DNA of 64,000 bases from contig NZ_JARXYR010000002.1 in assembly GCF_029893635.1 (NCBI RefSeq), forward strand, positions 3,695,001 to 3,759,000, given 5' to 3'. Each line of letters begins with the position of its first letter. Position 1 is the first letter of the stretch. The notes under the pieces were generated by a model that saw nothing but the letters and a program-made list of their open reading frames with translations, searched no databases and was not told the DNA's origin. The DNA comes from Variovorax sp. TBS-050B. GTDB taxonomy: Bacteria > Pseudomonadota > Gammaproteobacteria > Burkholderiales > Burkholderiaceae_C. The position numbers were made by a program, and so were the translations under genes. Of the stretch, positions 48,988 to 57,198 are shown in pieces.

Positions 48988-49100
48988 TCGGACGGCCGGA
49001 CGCAGAGGACGCGAAGGTTTCGCGAAGGACGCGAAAGAACAGCCTTGAAGGAGGCTCCAAACCTTTGGGCTTTCTTTTCGCGTCCTCTGCGTCCGGATGC
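48988..49100. repeat. Intergenic hairpin repeat, copy B
   Basis: Perfect 20-bp arms at 48996-49015 and 49077-49096 enclose about 60 nt that contain a second GGTTTCGCGAA-type segment shared with copy A. It begins just after the activator stop, so it may end that transcript. Confidence 0.85.
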
Positions 49101-49123
49101 CGCTTTCCTCCCCGCGTAAACCC

Positions 49124-49170
49124 TGTCTGACTATCAGGCATCTGTCTGAAAACAAGACAAATCAACTGTC
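49124..49170 (+). promoter_or_regulatory. Candidate upstream activator sites
   Basis: TGTCTGA occurs at 49124-49130 and 49143-49149, with a related TGTCCTGA beginning at 49167. TGTCT (49143-49147) pairs with AGACA (49155-49159) as an inverted repeat. The cluster is 70-110 bp before the -24/-12 promoter, the usual place for enhancer-binding protein sites. Confidence 0.55.
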
Positions 49171-49234
49171 CTGAATCCAGCCGATCCATCGCGTTCCCGA
49201 ATGAAGAAGCCTTTGCTTTCAAGGGTTTAGCGCA

Positions 49235-49250
49235 TGGCACGAACTGTGCA
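49235..49250 (+). promoter_or_regulatory. Sigma-54 (-24/-12) promoter
   Basis: TGGCACGAACTGTGCA keeps the invariant GG-N10-GC spacing and matches the TGGCACG-N4-TTGCA consensus with one difference (GTGCA). It ends 31 nt before the receptor ATG. Confidence 0.75.
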
Positions 49251-49281
49251 ATATTCAGTCACCTTTTCAAGGAGACAAAAA

Positions 49282-50466
49282 ATGAACCGTCGCCACCTCG
49301 TCGCCCTGGCCGCGCTCGCCGCCTGTGTCGGCGCACCCGCCTGGGCCCAGTCCAACGAGATCCGCATCGCCCACATCTACAGCAAGACCGGCCCGCTCGA
49401 GGCCTATGGCAAGCAGACCCAGACCGGTCTGATGATGGGCCTGGACTACGCCACCGGCGGCACGATGACCGTCAACGGCAAGAAGCTCGTGGTGATCGAG
49501 AAGGACGACCAGGGCAAGCCCGACCTCGGCAAGTCGCTGCTCGCGGCGGCGTACTCGGACGACAAGGCCGCGCTCGCAGTGGGGCCGACCGCATCGGGCG
49601 TGGCGCTGGCCATGCTGCCGGTGGCCGAGGAATACAAGAAGATCCTGATCGTCGAACCCGCGGTGGCCGATTCGATCACGGGCGAGAAGTGGAACAAGTA
49701 CATCTTCCGCACCGGCCGCAATTCGAGCCAGGACGCGATCTCGAACGCGGTCGCGATCGACAAGGCCGGCGTCACCGTCGCCACGCTGGCGCAGGACAAC
49801 GCCTTCGGCCGCGACGGCGTGAAGGCCTTCGGCGCCGCGCTCAAGAAAGCCAAGCTGGTGCACGAGGAATACCTGCCGCCCGCGACCACCGACTTCACGG
49901 CCGGCGCGCAGCGCCTGATCGACAAGCTCAAGGACCAGCCGGGTCGCAAGATCATCTGGATCGTCTGGGCCGGCGCGGGCAATCCGTTCAAGATCGTCGA
50001 CCTCGACCTGAAGCGCTACGGCATCGAGATCGCCACCGGCGGCAACATCCTGCCGGCCATGGCGGCCTACAAGAACCTGCCGGGCATGGAAGGCGCGGCC
50101 TACTACTACTTCGGCATCCCGAAGAACCCGGTGAACGAGGCGATGGTCTCGGCGCACTACAAGGAATTCAAGACGCCGCCGGACTTCTTCACCGCAGGCG
50201 GCTTCTCGGCCGCGATGGCGGTGGTCACGGCGCTCAAGAAGACCAACGGCGACACCGGCACCAACAAGCTCATCGCCGCGATGGAAGGCATGAGCTTCGA
50301 CACGCCCAAGGGCAAGATGACCTTCCGCAAGGAAGACCACCAGGCGATGCAGTCGATGTACCACTTCAAGATCAAGGCGGACCCGGCCTTCGCCTGGGGC
50401 GTGCCCGAGCTGGTGCGCGAGATCAAGCCCGAAGAGATGGACATCCCCATCAAGAATAAGCGCTGA
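49282..50466 (+). CDS. ABC transporter receptor, branched-chain amino acid type
   Basis: A 394-residue periplasmic receptor (Peripla_BP_6 family). Signal peptide 1 to about 22 (MNRRHLVALAALAACVGAP, AWA cleavage), then the type I binding-protein fold with IRIAHIYSKTGPLEAYGKQT. The ATG at 49282 follows AAGGAGAC. Family ligands are leucine, urea, amides or aromatic and hydroxy acids. Placed before a polyester depolymerase and under a sigma-54 promoter, hydroxyalkanoates are a plausible ligand, which is inferred. Confidence 0.92.
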   Translation: MNRRHLVALAALAACVGAPAWAQSNEIRIAHIYSKTGPLEAYGKQTQTGLMMGLDYATGGTMTVNGKKLVVIEKDDQGKPDLGKSLLAAAYSDDKAALAVGPTASGVALAMLPVAEEYKKILIVEPAVADSITGEKWNKYIFRTGRNSSQDAISNAVAIDKAGVTVATLAQDNAFGRDGVKAFGAALKKAKLVHEEYLPPATTDFTAGAQRLIDKLKDQPGRKIIWIVWAGAGNPFKIVDLDLKRYGIEIATGGNILPAMAAYKNLPGMEGAAYYYFGIPKNPVNEAMVSAHYKEFKTPPDFFTAGGFSAAMAVVTALKKTNGDTGTNKLIAAMEGMSFDTPKGKMTFRKEDHQAMQSMYHFKIKADPAFAWGVPELVREIKPEEMDIPIKNKR

Positions 50467-50505
50467 GCACAGCGCCGATCGCCACCGCCTCGAACCACTT
50501 CCTTC

Positions 50506-50529
50506 CCGTCCCGCGATGTTGCGGGACGG
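50506..50529 (+). terminator. Stem-loop after the receptor gene
   Basis: A perfect 9-bp stem (CCGTCCCGC with GCGGGACGG) around a 6-nt loop. A T run appears only 17 nt later (50546-50551), so partial termination or protection of receptor mRNA is more likely than a full stop. Confidence 0.55.
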
Positions 50530-50585
50530 CGGACCTGCCTGCGCCTTTTTTCCGTTCGACATACCCACAACCGAAGGAGACAGCC

Positions 50586-52040
50586 ATGCCAGCGAAGAAG
50601 TTGTTGATGAACTGGAAGGGATTTGCCGCGGCCGCCGCCGTGGCGATGGCGGCGCACACCGCGGGCGCCGCGGTGCCGCTGCCGGCGCTCGGCGCCAACC
50701 CGGCCGAGGTGAGCGTGTCGGGCCTGTCGGCCGGCGGCTTCATGGCGGTGCAATTGCACGTGGCCTATTCGGCCACCTTCAAGCGCGGCGCGGGCATCGT
50801 CGCGGGCGGACCGTACTACTGCGCGGAGGGCTCGGTGCTCAATGCCACGGGCCGCTGCATGACGCATTCGAGCAGCATCCCGGTGTCGTCACTCGTGAGC
50901 ACCACCAACAGCTGGGCCGCGAACGGCACGATCGACCCCGTCTCGAACCTCGCGAGCTCGAAGGTCTACATGTTCTCGGGCACCTCGGACAACACCGTCA
51001 AGCAGGCGGTGATGGACGACCTGAAAACCTACTACCAGAGCTTCGTGCCGGCCGCGAACACGGTCTACAAGAACAACCTCGGCGCAGGCCATGCGATGGT
51101 GACGGACGACTACGGCGCGGCCTGCGGCACCACCGCCGCGCCCTACATCAACAACTGCGGCTTCGACCTCGCGGGCGAGATCCTGAAGCAGATCTACGGC
51201 CCGCTGAACCCGCGCAACAACGGCACGCTCGGCGGCAGCTTCACCGAGTTCAACCAGTCGGAGTTCATCTCGGGCCACGGCATGGCCGCCACGGGCTGGA
51301 TCTACGTGCCGCAGGCCTGCACCACCGTCTCGTGCCGCGTGCACCTGGTGCTGCACGGCTGCAAGCAGAACTACACCGACGTGGGCGACCAGTACGTTCG
51401 CAAGACCGGCTACAACCGCTGGGCCGACACCAACAACATCGTGCTGGTCTACCCGCAGACCAGCACCGCGGCCATCAACAGCTGCTGGGACTGGTGGGGC
51501 TACGACAGCCTCAACTATGCGAAGAAGTCGGGGCCGCAGATGATGGCGATGAAGGCGATGATCGATCGCCTCACGGGTTCTTCGGGCGGCAGCGGGCTGC
51601 CCGCGCCGACCGGCGTCGGCACCTCGGGCGCCACCAGCACCAGCATGGTGATCGGCTGGGCCGGCGTCTCGGGCGCGAGCGGCTACAACGTGTACCGCGG
51701 CGGCAGCAAGGTCAATGCATCGCCCGTTGCGGCCACCAGCTTCACCGACACCGGCCTCGCGCCCTCGACCAGCTACAGCTGGACCGTCGCGGCGCTCGAC
51801 GCGAACAACGTGCAGGGCGCGATGTCGGCCGCGGCCACGGGCACCACCACCGGCGGCAGCGGCGGCGGCACCTGCTACACCACGAGCAACTACACGCACA
51901 CCATCGCCGGCCGGGCCTATGCGCTCTACGGCTTCACCTATGCCTACGGCTCGGGGCAGGCCATGGGGCTGTGGAACATCTACGTCACGACCACGCTGAA
52001 GGAAACGGCGCCGGGCTACTACGTCATCGGCAGCTGCTGA
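50586..52040 (+). CDS. phaZ: Extracellular polyhydroxyalkanoate depolymerase (catalytic type 2)
   Basis: A 484-residue secreted esterase. Signal peptide 1 to about 29. Mature N-terminus has the lipase box GLSAGG with Ser 48, and the oxyanion HGCKQ is downstream at about 257: this order is the hallmark of type 2 catalytic domains. A Gly/Ser linker leads to a fibronectin III domain (about 338-420) and a C-terminal 55-residue Cys-bounded segment (GRAYALYGFTYAYGSGQAMG, YYVIGSC) like the substrate-binding domain of poly(3-hydroxybutyrate) depolymerases. AAGGAGAC precedes the ATG. It splits polyesters to oligomers or monomers outside the cell. Confidence 0.92.
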   Translation: MPAKKLLMNWKGFAAAAAVAMAAHTAGAAVPLPALGANPAEVSVSGLSAGGFMAVQLHVAYSATFKRGAGIVAGGPYYCAEGSVLNATGRCMTHSSSIPVSSLVSTTNSWAANGTIDPVSNLASSKVYMFSGTSDNTVKQAVMDDLKTYYQSFVPAANTVYKNNLGAGHAMVTDDYGAACGTTAAPYINNCGFDLAGEILKQIYGPLNPRNNGTLGGSFTEFNQSEFISGHGMAATGWIYVPQACTTVSCRVHLVLHGCKQNYTDVGDQYVRKTGYNRWADTNNIVLVYPQTSTAAINSCWDWWGYDSLNYAKKSGPQMMAMKAMIDRLTGSSGGSGLPAPTGVGTSGATSTSMVIGWAGVSGASGYNVYRGGSKVNASPVAATSFTDTGLAPSTSYSWTVAALDANNVQGAMSAAATGTTTGGSGGGTCYTTSNYTHTIAGRAYALYGFTYAYGSGQAMGLWNIYVTTTLKETAPGYYVIGSC

Positions 52041-52080
52041 GGCCACTTTCTTTGCGATCTTTCATTCCTCATGAACCACG

Positions 52081-52845
52081 ATGCTTGAGACCCGCGACCT
52101 GACCATCCGCTTCGGCGGGCACGTGGCCGTGAACGGCGTGAGCTGTTCGTTCGCGCCCGGCACGCTGACGGCCATCGTCGGCCCGAACGGCGCGGGCAAG
52201 ACCACGTACTTCAACCTGATCTCGGGCCAACTCAAGGCGAGTGCGGGCACGGTGTGGCTCGACGGGCAGCCGCTCTCGGGGCTCTCGCCCTCGGCGCGCA
52301 CGCGCGCGGGGCTGGGCCGGGCCTTCCAGCTCACCAACCTGTTCCCCAACCTCACGGTGCTGGAGAACGTGCGCCTCGCGGTGCAGGCCACGCGCGAAGG
52401 CGCGCACCGGCGCGGGCTCAACCTGTGGAGCATCTGGAGCGACCACCGCGGCCTGACCGAGCGCGCGGACCAGATCCTCGCCGAGGTGGCGCTGAAGTCG
52501 CGCGAGCACGCCACGGTGGCGAGCCTGCCGCACGGCGACCAGCGCAAGCTCGAAGTGGCGCTCCTGATGGCGCTCGAGCCGAAGGTGTTCATGTTCGACG
52601 AACCCACGGCCGGCATGAACGCGGCCGAGGCGCCCGTCATCCTCGACCTGATCCGCCGGCTCAAGAAGGACCGCACCAAGACCATCCTGCTGGTCGAGCA
52701 CAAGATGGACGTGGTGCGCGAACTGGCCGACCGCATCATCGTGCTGCACAACGGCACGCTGGTGGCCGACGGCGATCCCGCCACCGTGATCGCCTCGCCG
52801 GTGGTGCAGGAGGCCTACCTGGGCGTTGCGAAGGAGGCCACATGA
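52081..52845 (+). CDS. ABC transporter ATPase (LivG-like)
   Basis: A 254-residue ATPase. Walker A GPNGAGKTT at 34-42, Q-loop, signature-region LPHGDQRKLEVALLMALEP (replacing the canonical LSGGQ with LPHGD) and Walker B VFMFDEPTAGM. This is the LivG type that pairs with LivF. The ATG at 52081 has no strong ribosome site. Overlaps the next start as ATGA. Confidence 0.92.
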   Translation: MLETRDLTIRFGGHVAVNGVSCSFAPGTLTAIVGPNGAGKTTYFNLISGQLKASAGTVWLDGQPLSGLSPSARTRAGLGRAFQLTNLFPNLTVLENVRLAVQATREGAHRRGLNLWSIWSDHRGLTERADQILAEVALKSREHATVASLPHGDQRKLEVALLMALEPKVFMFDEPTAGMNAAEAPVILDLIRRLKKDRTKTILLVEHKMDVVRELADRIIVLHNGTLVADGDPATVIASPVVQEAYLGVAKEAT

Positions 52846-53573
52846 GCGCCGGCACGAACCTGTTGACCCTCGAAGGCGTGCACACGCACATCGGGGCTTA
52901 TCACATCCTCCACGGCGTCGACCTCGTCGTGCCGAGGGGCCAGCTCACGATGCTGCTCGGCCGCAACGGCGCGGGCAAGACCACCACGCTGCGGACCATC
53001 ATCGGCCTGTGGCATGCGTCGCAGGGCAGGGTGCGCTTCGGCGAGCGCGACATCACCGCGATGCGCACGCCGCAGATCGCCGAACTCGGCATCGCCTACG
53101 TGCCCGAGAACATGGGAATCTTCTCCGACCTCACGGTGAAGGAGAACATGCTGCTCGCCGCGCGCGGCGCGAAGAACGCTGCGCAGATCGACGACACGCG
53201 CCTGAAGTGGATCTTCCAGCTCTTCCCCGCGGTCGAGAAGTTCTGGAACCATCCGGCCGGCAAGCTCTCGGGCGGGCAGAAGCAGATGCTCGCGGTGTCG
53301 CGCGCGATCGTGGAGCCGCGCGAGCTGCTGATCGTCGACGAGCCCAGCAAGGGCCTCGCGCCGGCCATCATCAACAACATGATCGATGCGTTCGCCGAGC
53401 TCAAGCGCAGCGGCGTCACCGTGCTGCTGGTGGAGCAAAACATCCACTTCGCCCAGCGGCTGGGCGACACCGTCGCGGTGATGGACAACGGCCGCGTGGT
53501 GCACAGCGGCCCGATGGCGGCGTTCTCCGCCGATTCGCAACTGCAGCAGTCGCTGTTGGGACTGGCGCTATGA
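52842..53573 (+). CDS. ABC transporter ATPase (LivF-like)
   Basis: A 243-residue ATPase. Walker A GRNGAGKTT at 40-48, signature LSGGQKQMLAVSRAIV and Walker B LLIVDEPSKGLAP. AAGGAGG lies before the ATG. Overlaps both the LivG-like gene and the first permease by 4 nt, so the complex is made in fixed proportion. Confidence 0.93.
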   Translation: MSAGTNLLTLEGVHTHIGAYHILHGVDLVVPRGQLTMLLGRNGAGKTTTLRTIIGLWHASQGRVRFGERDITAMRTPQIAELGIAYVPENMGIFSDLTVKENMLLAARGAKNAAQIDDTRLKWIFQLFPAVEKFWNHPAGKLSGGQKQMLAVSRAIVEPRELLIVDEPSKGLAPAIINNMIDAFAELKRSGVTVLLVEQNIHFAQRLGDTVAVMDNGRVVHSGPMAAFSADSQLQQSLLGLAL

Positions 53574-54553
53574 AAACCATGGAATTCGACTGGAAGCCGC
53601 TGCTTCTCGTGCCCGTGCTCGCGCTCGTCGCGCTGCCGCTCACGGGCTCGTTCTCGACCTGGCTCACGCTCACGGTCGCGGGCCTCGCGATGGGCATGAT
53701 CGTCTTCATCATCGCCTCGGGCCTCACGCTGGTGTTCGGGCTCATGGACGTGCTGAACTTCGGCCACGGCGTGTTCATCGCGCTCGGTGCCTTCGTGGCG
53801 AGCAGCGTGCTGGGGCTGATGGGCGACTGGACCGGCTCGCAGGAACTCTGGCGCAACCTGGTGGCGGTGTTCCCGGCCATGCTGGTGGCGATGGCGGCCG
53901 CGGGCGCCGTGGGCCTGGCCTTCGAGCGCTTCATCGTGCGGCCAGTCTACGGCCAGCACCTGAAGCAGATCCTCATCACCATGGGCGGCATGATCATCGG
54001 CGAGGAGCTCATCAAGGTGATCTGGGGCCCCGCGCAGGTGCCGCTGCCGCTGCCCGATGCGCTGCGCGGCTCGCTGCTGGTGGGCGATGCGGCGATCAGC
54101 AAGTACCGGCTGCTCGCGGTGGCGGTGGGCGTGGTGGTGTTCGGGCTGCTCGCCTGGACGCTGGGCCGCACCAAGATCGGCCTGCTGATCCGCGCCGGCG
54201 TGCAGGACCGCGAGATGGTGGAGTCGCTCGGCTACCGCATCGGCCGGCTGTTCGTGGGCGTGTTCGTCGCGGGCAGCGCGCTCGCGGGCCTGGGCGGCGT
54301 GATGTGGGGGCTGTTCCAGCAGAACCTGGTGCCGCAGATGGGCGCGCAGGTCAACGTGCTGATCTTCATCGTGATCATCATCGGCGGACTGGGCTCGACC
54401 GGCGGTGCGCTGCTGGGTGCGTTGCTCGTGGGGCTGATGACGAACTACGTCGGCTTCCTGCTGCCCACGCTCACGCAGTTCGCGAGCATCTTCCTGATGG
54501 TCGCGGTGCTGCTGTGGCGGCCGCAGGGCGTTTATCCGGTGGCGAACCGATGA
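53570..54553 (+). CDS. ABC transporter permease (LivH-like)
   Basis: A 327-residue permease with about eight helices. GLTLVFGLMDVLNFGHGVFI and GLGGVMWGLFQQNLVPQMG are typical of LivH. The ATG overlaps the LivF-like stop as ATGA. Forms the translocation pathway with the LivM-like protein encoded after the repeat. Confidence 0.92.
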   Translation: MKTMEFDWKPLLLVPVLALVALPLTGSFSTWLTLTVAGLAMGMIVFIIASGLTLVFGLMDVLNFGHGVFIALGAFVASSVLGLMGDWTGSQELWRNLVAVFPAMLVAMAAAGAVGLAFERFIVRPVYGQHLKQILITMGGMIIGEELIKVIWGPAQVPLPLPDALRGSLLVGDAAISKYRLLAVAVGVVVFGLLAWTLGRTKIGLLIRAGVQDREMVESLGYRIGRLFVGVFVAGSALAGLGGVMWGLFQQNLVPQMGAQVNVLIFIVIIIGGLGSTGGALLGALLVGLMTNYVGFLLPTLTQFASIFLMVAVLLWRPQGVYPVANR

Positions 54554-54563
54554 GGACCGCCGA

Positions 54564-54680
54564 AATCGGACAGCCGAACGCGGAGGTTTCGCAGAAGTCG
54601 CAAAAGCGAGACGAGAAAAATCTGAGGGTTTCTTCTGCGACTTCTGCGCGACTTTTGTATTTCTTCTGCGTTCGGTCCCC
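54564..54680. repeat. Intergenic hairpin repeat, copy C
   Basis: Outer arms CCGAACGC (54574-54581) and GCGTTCGG (54668-54675), nested 12-bp arms GCAGAAGTCGCA (54591-54602) and its complement (54636-54647). Right half almost identical to copy A. It lies between the two permease genes. Confidence 0.85.
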
Positions 54681-54704
54681 GTTCCCGCATTCGAGAGCCT
54701 TCCC

Positions 54705-55769
54705 ATGCTGAGACGAATTCTTTCCAACGACATGCCCCAAAGCCGCCTGCTGGCGGTGCTGCTGGTGGCGCTGTTCCTTGCGCTGGCCTTCGCGCCGTTC
54801 ATCTTTCCGGGGGTGAAGGCGCTCAGCGTCGCGGCCAAGATCCTGGTGTTCGTGGTGCTGGTCGCGAGCTTCGACCTGCTGCTGGGCTACACCGGCATCG
54901 TGAGCTTCGCGCACACCATGTTCTTCGGCATCGGCGCGTACGGCATCGCGATCTCGGCCTCGCGGCTCGGGCCGAACTGGGGCGCGATGCTCGCGGGCCT
55001 CGGCGCCGCGCTCGCGATCTCGCTGGTGCTCTCGCTCGCGATCGGGCTGTTCTCGCTGCGGGTGCGCGCGATCTTCTTCGCGATGATCACGCTGGCCGTG
55101 GCCTCGGCCTTCCAGACGCTGGCCTCGCAGCTGTCGGACTTCACGGGCGGCGAGGACGGCCTCACCTTCAAGCTGCCCGAGCTGCTGTCGCCGAGCTTCG
55201 AGTTCTCGGAGGAACCCTTCCTCGGCGTCTCGCTCGACGGCCGGCTGCTGTGCTACTACCTGCTCTTTGTGACCGCGGTGGTGCTGGTGCTCGCGCTGCT
55301 GCGCATCGTCAATTCGCCGTTCGGCCGCGTGCTGCAGGCGATCCGCGAGAACGAGTTCCGCGCCGAGGCGATCGGCTACCGCGTGGTGGTCTACCGCACC
55401 ACGGCCGCGGTGCTGTCGGCGCTGTTCGCCACGCTGGCGGGCGCGATGCTCGCCATCTGGCTGCGCTACAACGGGCCCGACACCTCGCTGAGCTTCGAGA
55501 TCATGATCGACGTGCTGCTGATCGTGGTGATCGGCGGCATGGGCACGGTCTACGGCGCGGCCATCGGCGCGGTGCTGTTCGTGGTGGCGCAGAGCTACCT
55601 GCAGGACCTGTTGCGCGTCGGCAGCGAGGCGGCGAGCGGGCTGCCGTGGCTCGCGGCGCTGCTGTCGCCCGACCGCTGGCTGCTGTGGCTGGGGGTGCTG
55701 TTCGTGCTCTCGGTGTACTACTTCCCGACCGGCATCGTCGGCAAGCTGCGGGCGAGGGCGGCACGATGA
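54705..55769 (+). CDS. ABC transporter permease (LivM-like)
   Basis: A 354-residue permease with about ten helices; DLLLGYTGIVSFAHTMFFGIG and VIGGMGTVYGAAIGAVLFV are typical of LivM. The ATG at 54705 follows GAGAG; an in-frame ATG at 54732 is possible. Separated from livH by the repeat but overlapping the hydrolase as ATGA. Confidence 0.92.
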   Translation: MLRRILSNDMPQSRLLAVLLVALFLALAFAPFIFPGVKALSVAAKILVFVVLVASFDLLLGYTGIVSFAHTMFFGIGAYGIAISASRLGPNWGAMLAGLGAALAISLVLSLAIGLFSLRVRAIFFAMITLAVASAFQTLASQLSDFTGGEDGLTFKLPELLSPSFEFSEEPFLGVSLDGRLLCYYLLFVTAVVLVLALLRIVNSPFGRVLQAIRENEFRAEAIGYRVVVYRTTAAVLSALFATLAGAMLAIWLRYNGPDTSLSFEIMIDVLLIVVIGGMGTVYGAAIGAVLFVVAQSYLQDLLRVGSEAASGLPWLAALLSPDRWLLWLGVLFVLSVYYFPTGIVGKLRARAAR

Positions 55770-56638
55770 ATCCACGTTCGAACTATGCGCAGCTCGCGGG
55801 CCTCGAAGTCCACTGGCTCGAATGGGGCGTGGCCGATGCGCCCGCGGTCATCGCCTGGCACGGCCTCGCGCGCACCTGCCGCGACATGGACGAGCTCGCC
55901 CAGCACTTCGCGGTGCGCGGCTTCCGCGTGATCTGCCCCGACACCATCGGCCGCGGTCTGAGCCAGTGGAGCGCGCGGCCCGACGAGGAATACAAGCTCT
56001 CGTTCTATGCCCGCCTCGCGGCCGCGCTGTGCGACGAACTGGCGCTCGACAGCGTGCACTGGGTCGGCACCTCGATGGGCGGCGCGATCGGTACGGTCTG
56101 CGCGTCGGGCCTGTTCGAGCCGCGCATGAAGGCGCGCATCGCCAGCCTGGTGCTCAACGACAACGCGCCCGAGCTCGCGCAGCCGGCGATCGAACGGATC
56201 CGCGCCTATGCCGGCGAGCCGCCGGCCTTCGCCACCGTGGCCGAGCTCGAAGCCTTCTTCCGCACCGTCTACAAGCCCTACGGCTGGCTCAGCGACGCGC
56301 AGTGGCGCCGCCTGACCGAAAGCTCCACGCGCCGCCTGTCCGACGGCCGGGTCACGCCGCACTACGACCCGGCCATGGTCCGGCAGTTCAGCGCGCACGA
56401 CGACGACTACCTGATCTGGCCGCACTACGACGCCATCGACGTGCCCGTGCTGTGCCTGCGCGGCGCCGAATCGGACCTGGTGCTGCCCGCGGTGACCGCC
56501 CGGATGCAGCAGCGCGGACCCGGGGCCGCCGGCCTGCTGAAGGTGGTCGAGATCGAGGGTTGCGGCCACGCGCCCGCGCTCAACGTGCCCGAACAACTGG
56601 AGCTGGTCGAAGGGTTTATCCGCGCCGCCCGTCGCTGA
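55766..56638 (+). CDS. Alpha/beta hydrolase at the end of the ABC/depolymerase operon
   Basis: A 290-residue cytoplasmic hydrolase. Nucleophile elbow GTSMGGAIG (Ser near 102), oxyanion AWHGLARTCRDMD, an acidic residue in LRGAESDLVLP and His in GCGHAPAL. No signal peptide. Coupled to the permease, it may cleave imported 3-hydroxyacid oligomers, lactones or esters; this is inferred from context alone. Confidence 0.85.
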   Translation: MNPRSNYAQLAGLEVHWLEWGVADAPAVIAWHGLARTCRDMDELAQHFAVRGFRVICPDTIGRGLSQWSARPDEEYKLSFYARLAAALCDELALDSVHWVGTSMGGAIGTVCASGLFEPRMKARIASLVLNDNAPELAQPAIERIRAYAGEPPAFATVAELEAFFRTVYKPYGWLSDAQWRRLTESSTRRLSDGRVTPHYDPAMVRQFSAHDDDYLIWPHYDAIDVPVLCLRGAESDLVLPAVTARMQQRGPGAAGLLKVVEIEGCGHAPALNVPEQLELVEGFIRAARR

Positions 56639-56691
56639 GCGGAGGCCGGCGAGACAATCGCCGCCCAATCCAACCACGAGGACTGCACACC

Positions 56692-57198
56692 ATGGCGCTT
56701 TCGATGTACGACCTGTCCGTTCCGGTTTTCTCGCGCGGGCTCGGCCAGCTCACCCACCTGCTCGAGAAGAGCCTGGCGCATGCCCGCGCCAACGACATCG
56801 ATCCGCAGACCCTGGTGGACGCGCGGCTCGCGCCCGACATGCTCACGCTCGCGGGCCAGATCCAGCGCGCGAGCGATGCGTCGAAGCTCGGCGTGGCGCG
56901 CATCGCGGGCATCACGGCACCGAGCTTTGCCGACGAGGAGAAAAGCTACGACGAGCTGTTCGCGCGCATCGCGAAGACGCAGGATTTCCTGGCCACCGTG
57001 GACCGCACGCTGATCGACGGCCATGAGGACCGCCCCGTGACCATCAAGGCGCGCGAGGGCGAGGCGCACTTCACGGCCGAGCGCTACCTGCTGCAGTTCG
57101 CGCTGCCCAACTTCTTCTTCCACGTGACCACCGCCTACGGCGTGCTGCGCCACAAGGGCATGCCGATCGGAAAGTTGGACTATCTGGGCCGGTTCTGA
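56692..57198 (+). CDS. DUF1993 family protein
   Basis: A 168-residue helical protein. MYDLSVPVFSRGLGQLTHLL at the N-terminus and LPNFFFHVTTAYGVLRHKGM near the C-terminus match DUF1993, related to the DinB-like four-helix fold. No activity is established. The His in FFHVTTAY and the conserved Asp residues suggest metal binding, a conjecture. GAGG precedes the ATG. Its 3' end overlaps hemH by 19 nt convergently. Confidence 0.87.
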   Translation: MALSMYDLSVPVFSRGLGQLTHLLEKSLAHARANDIDPQTLVDARLAPDMLTLAGQIQRASDASKLGVARIAGITAPSFADEEKSYDELFARIAKTQDFLATVDRTLIDGHEDRPVTIKAREGEAHFTAERYLLQFALPNFFFHVTTAYGVLRHKGMPIGKLDYLGRF

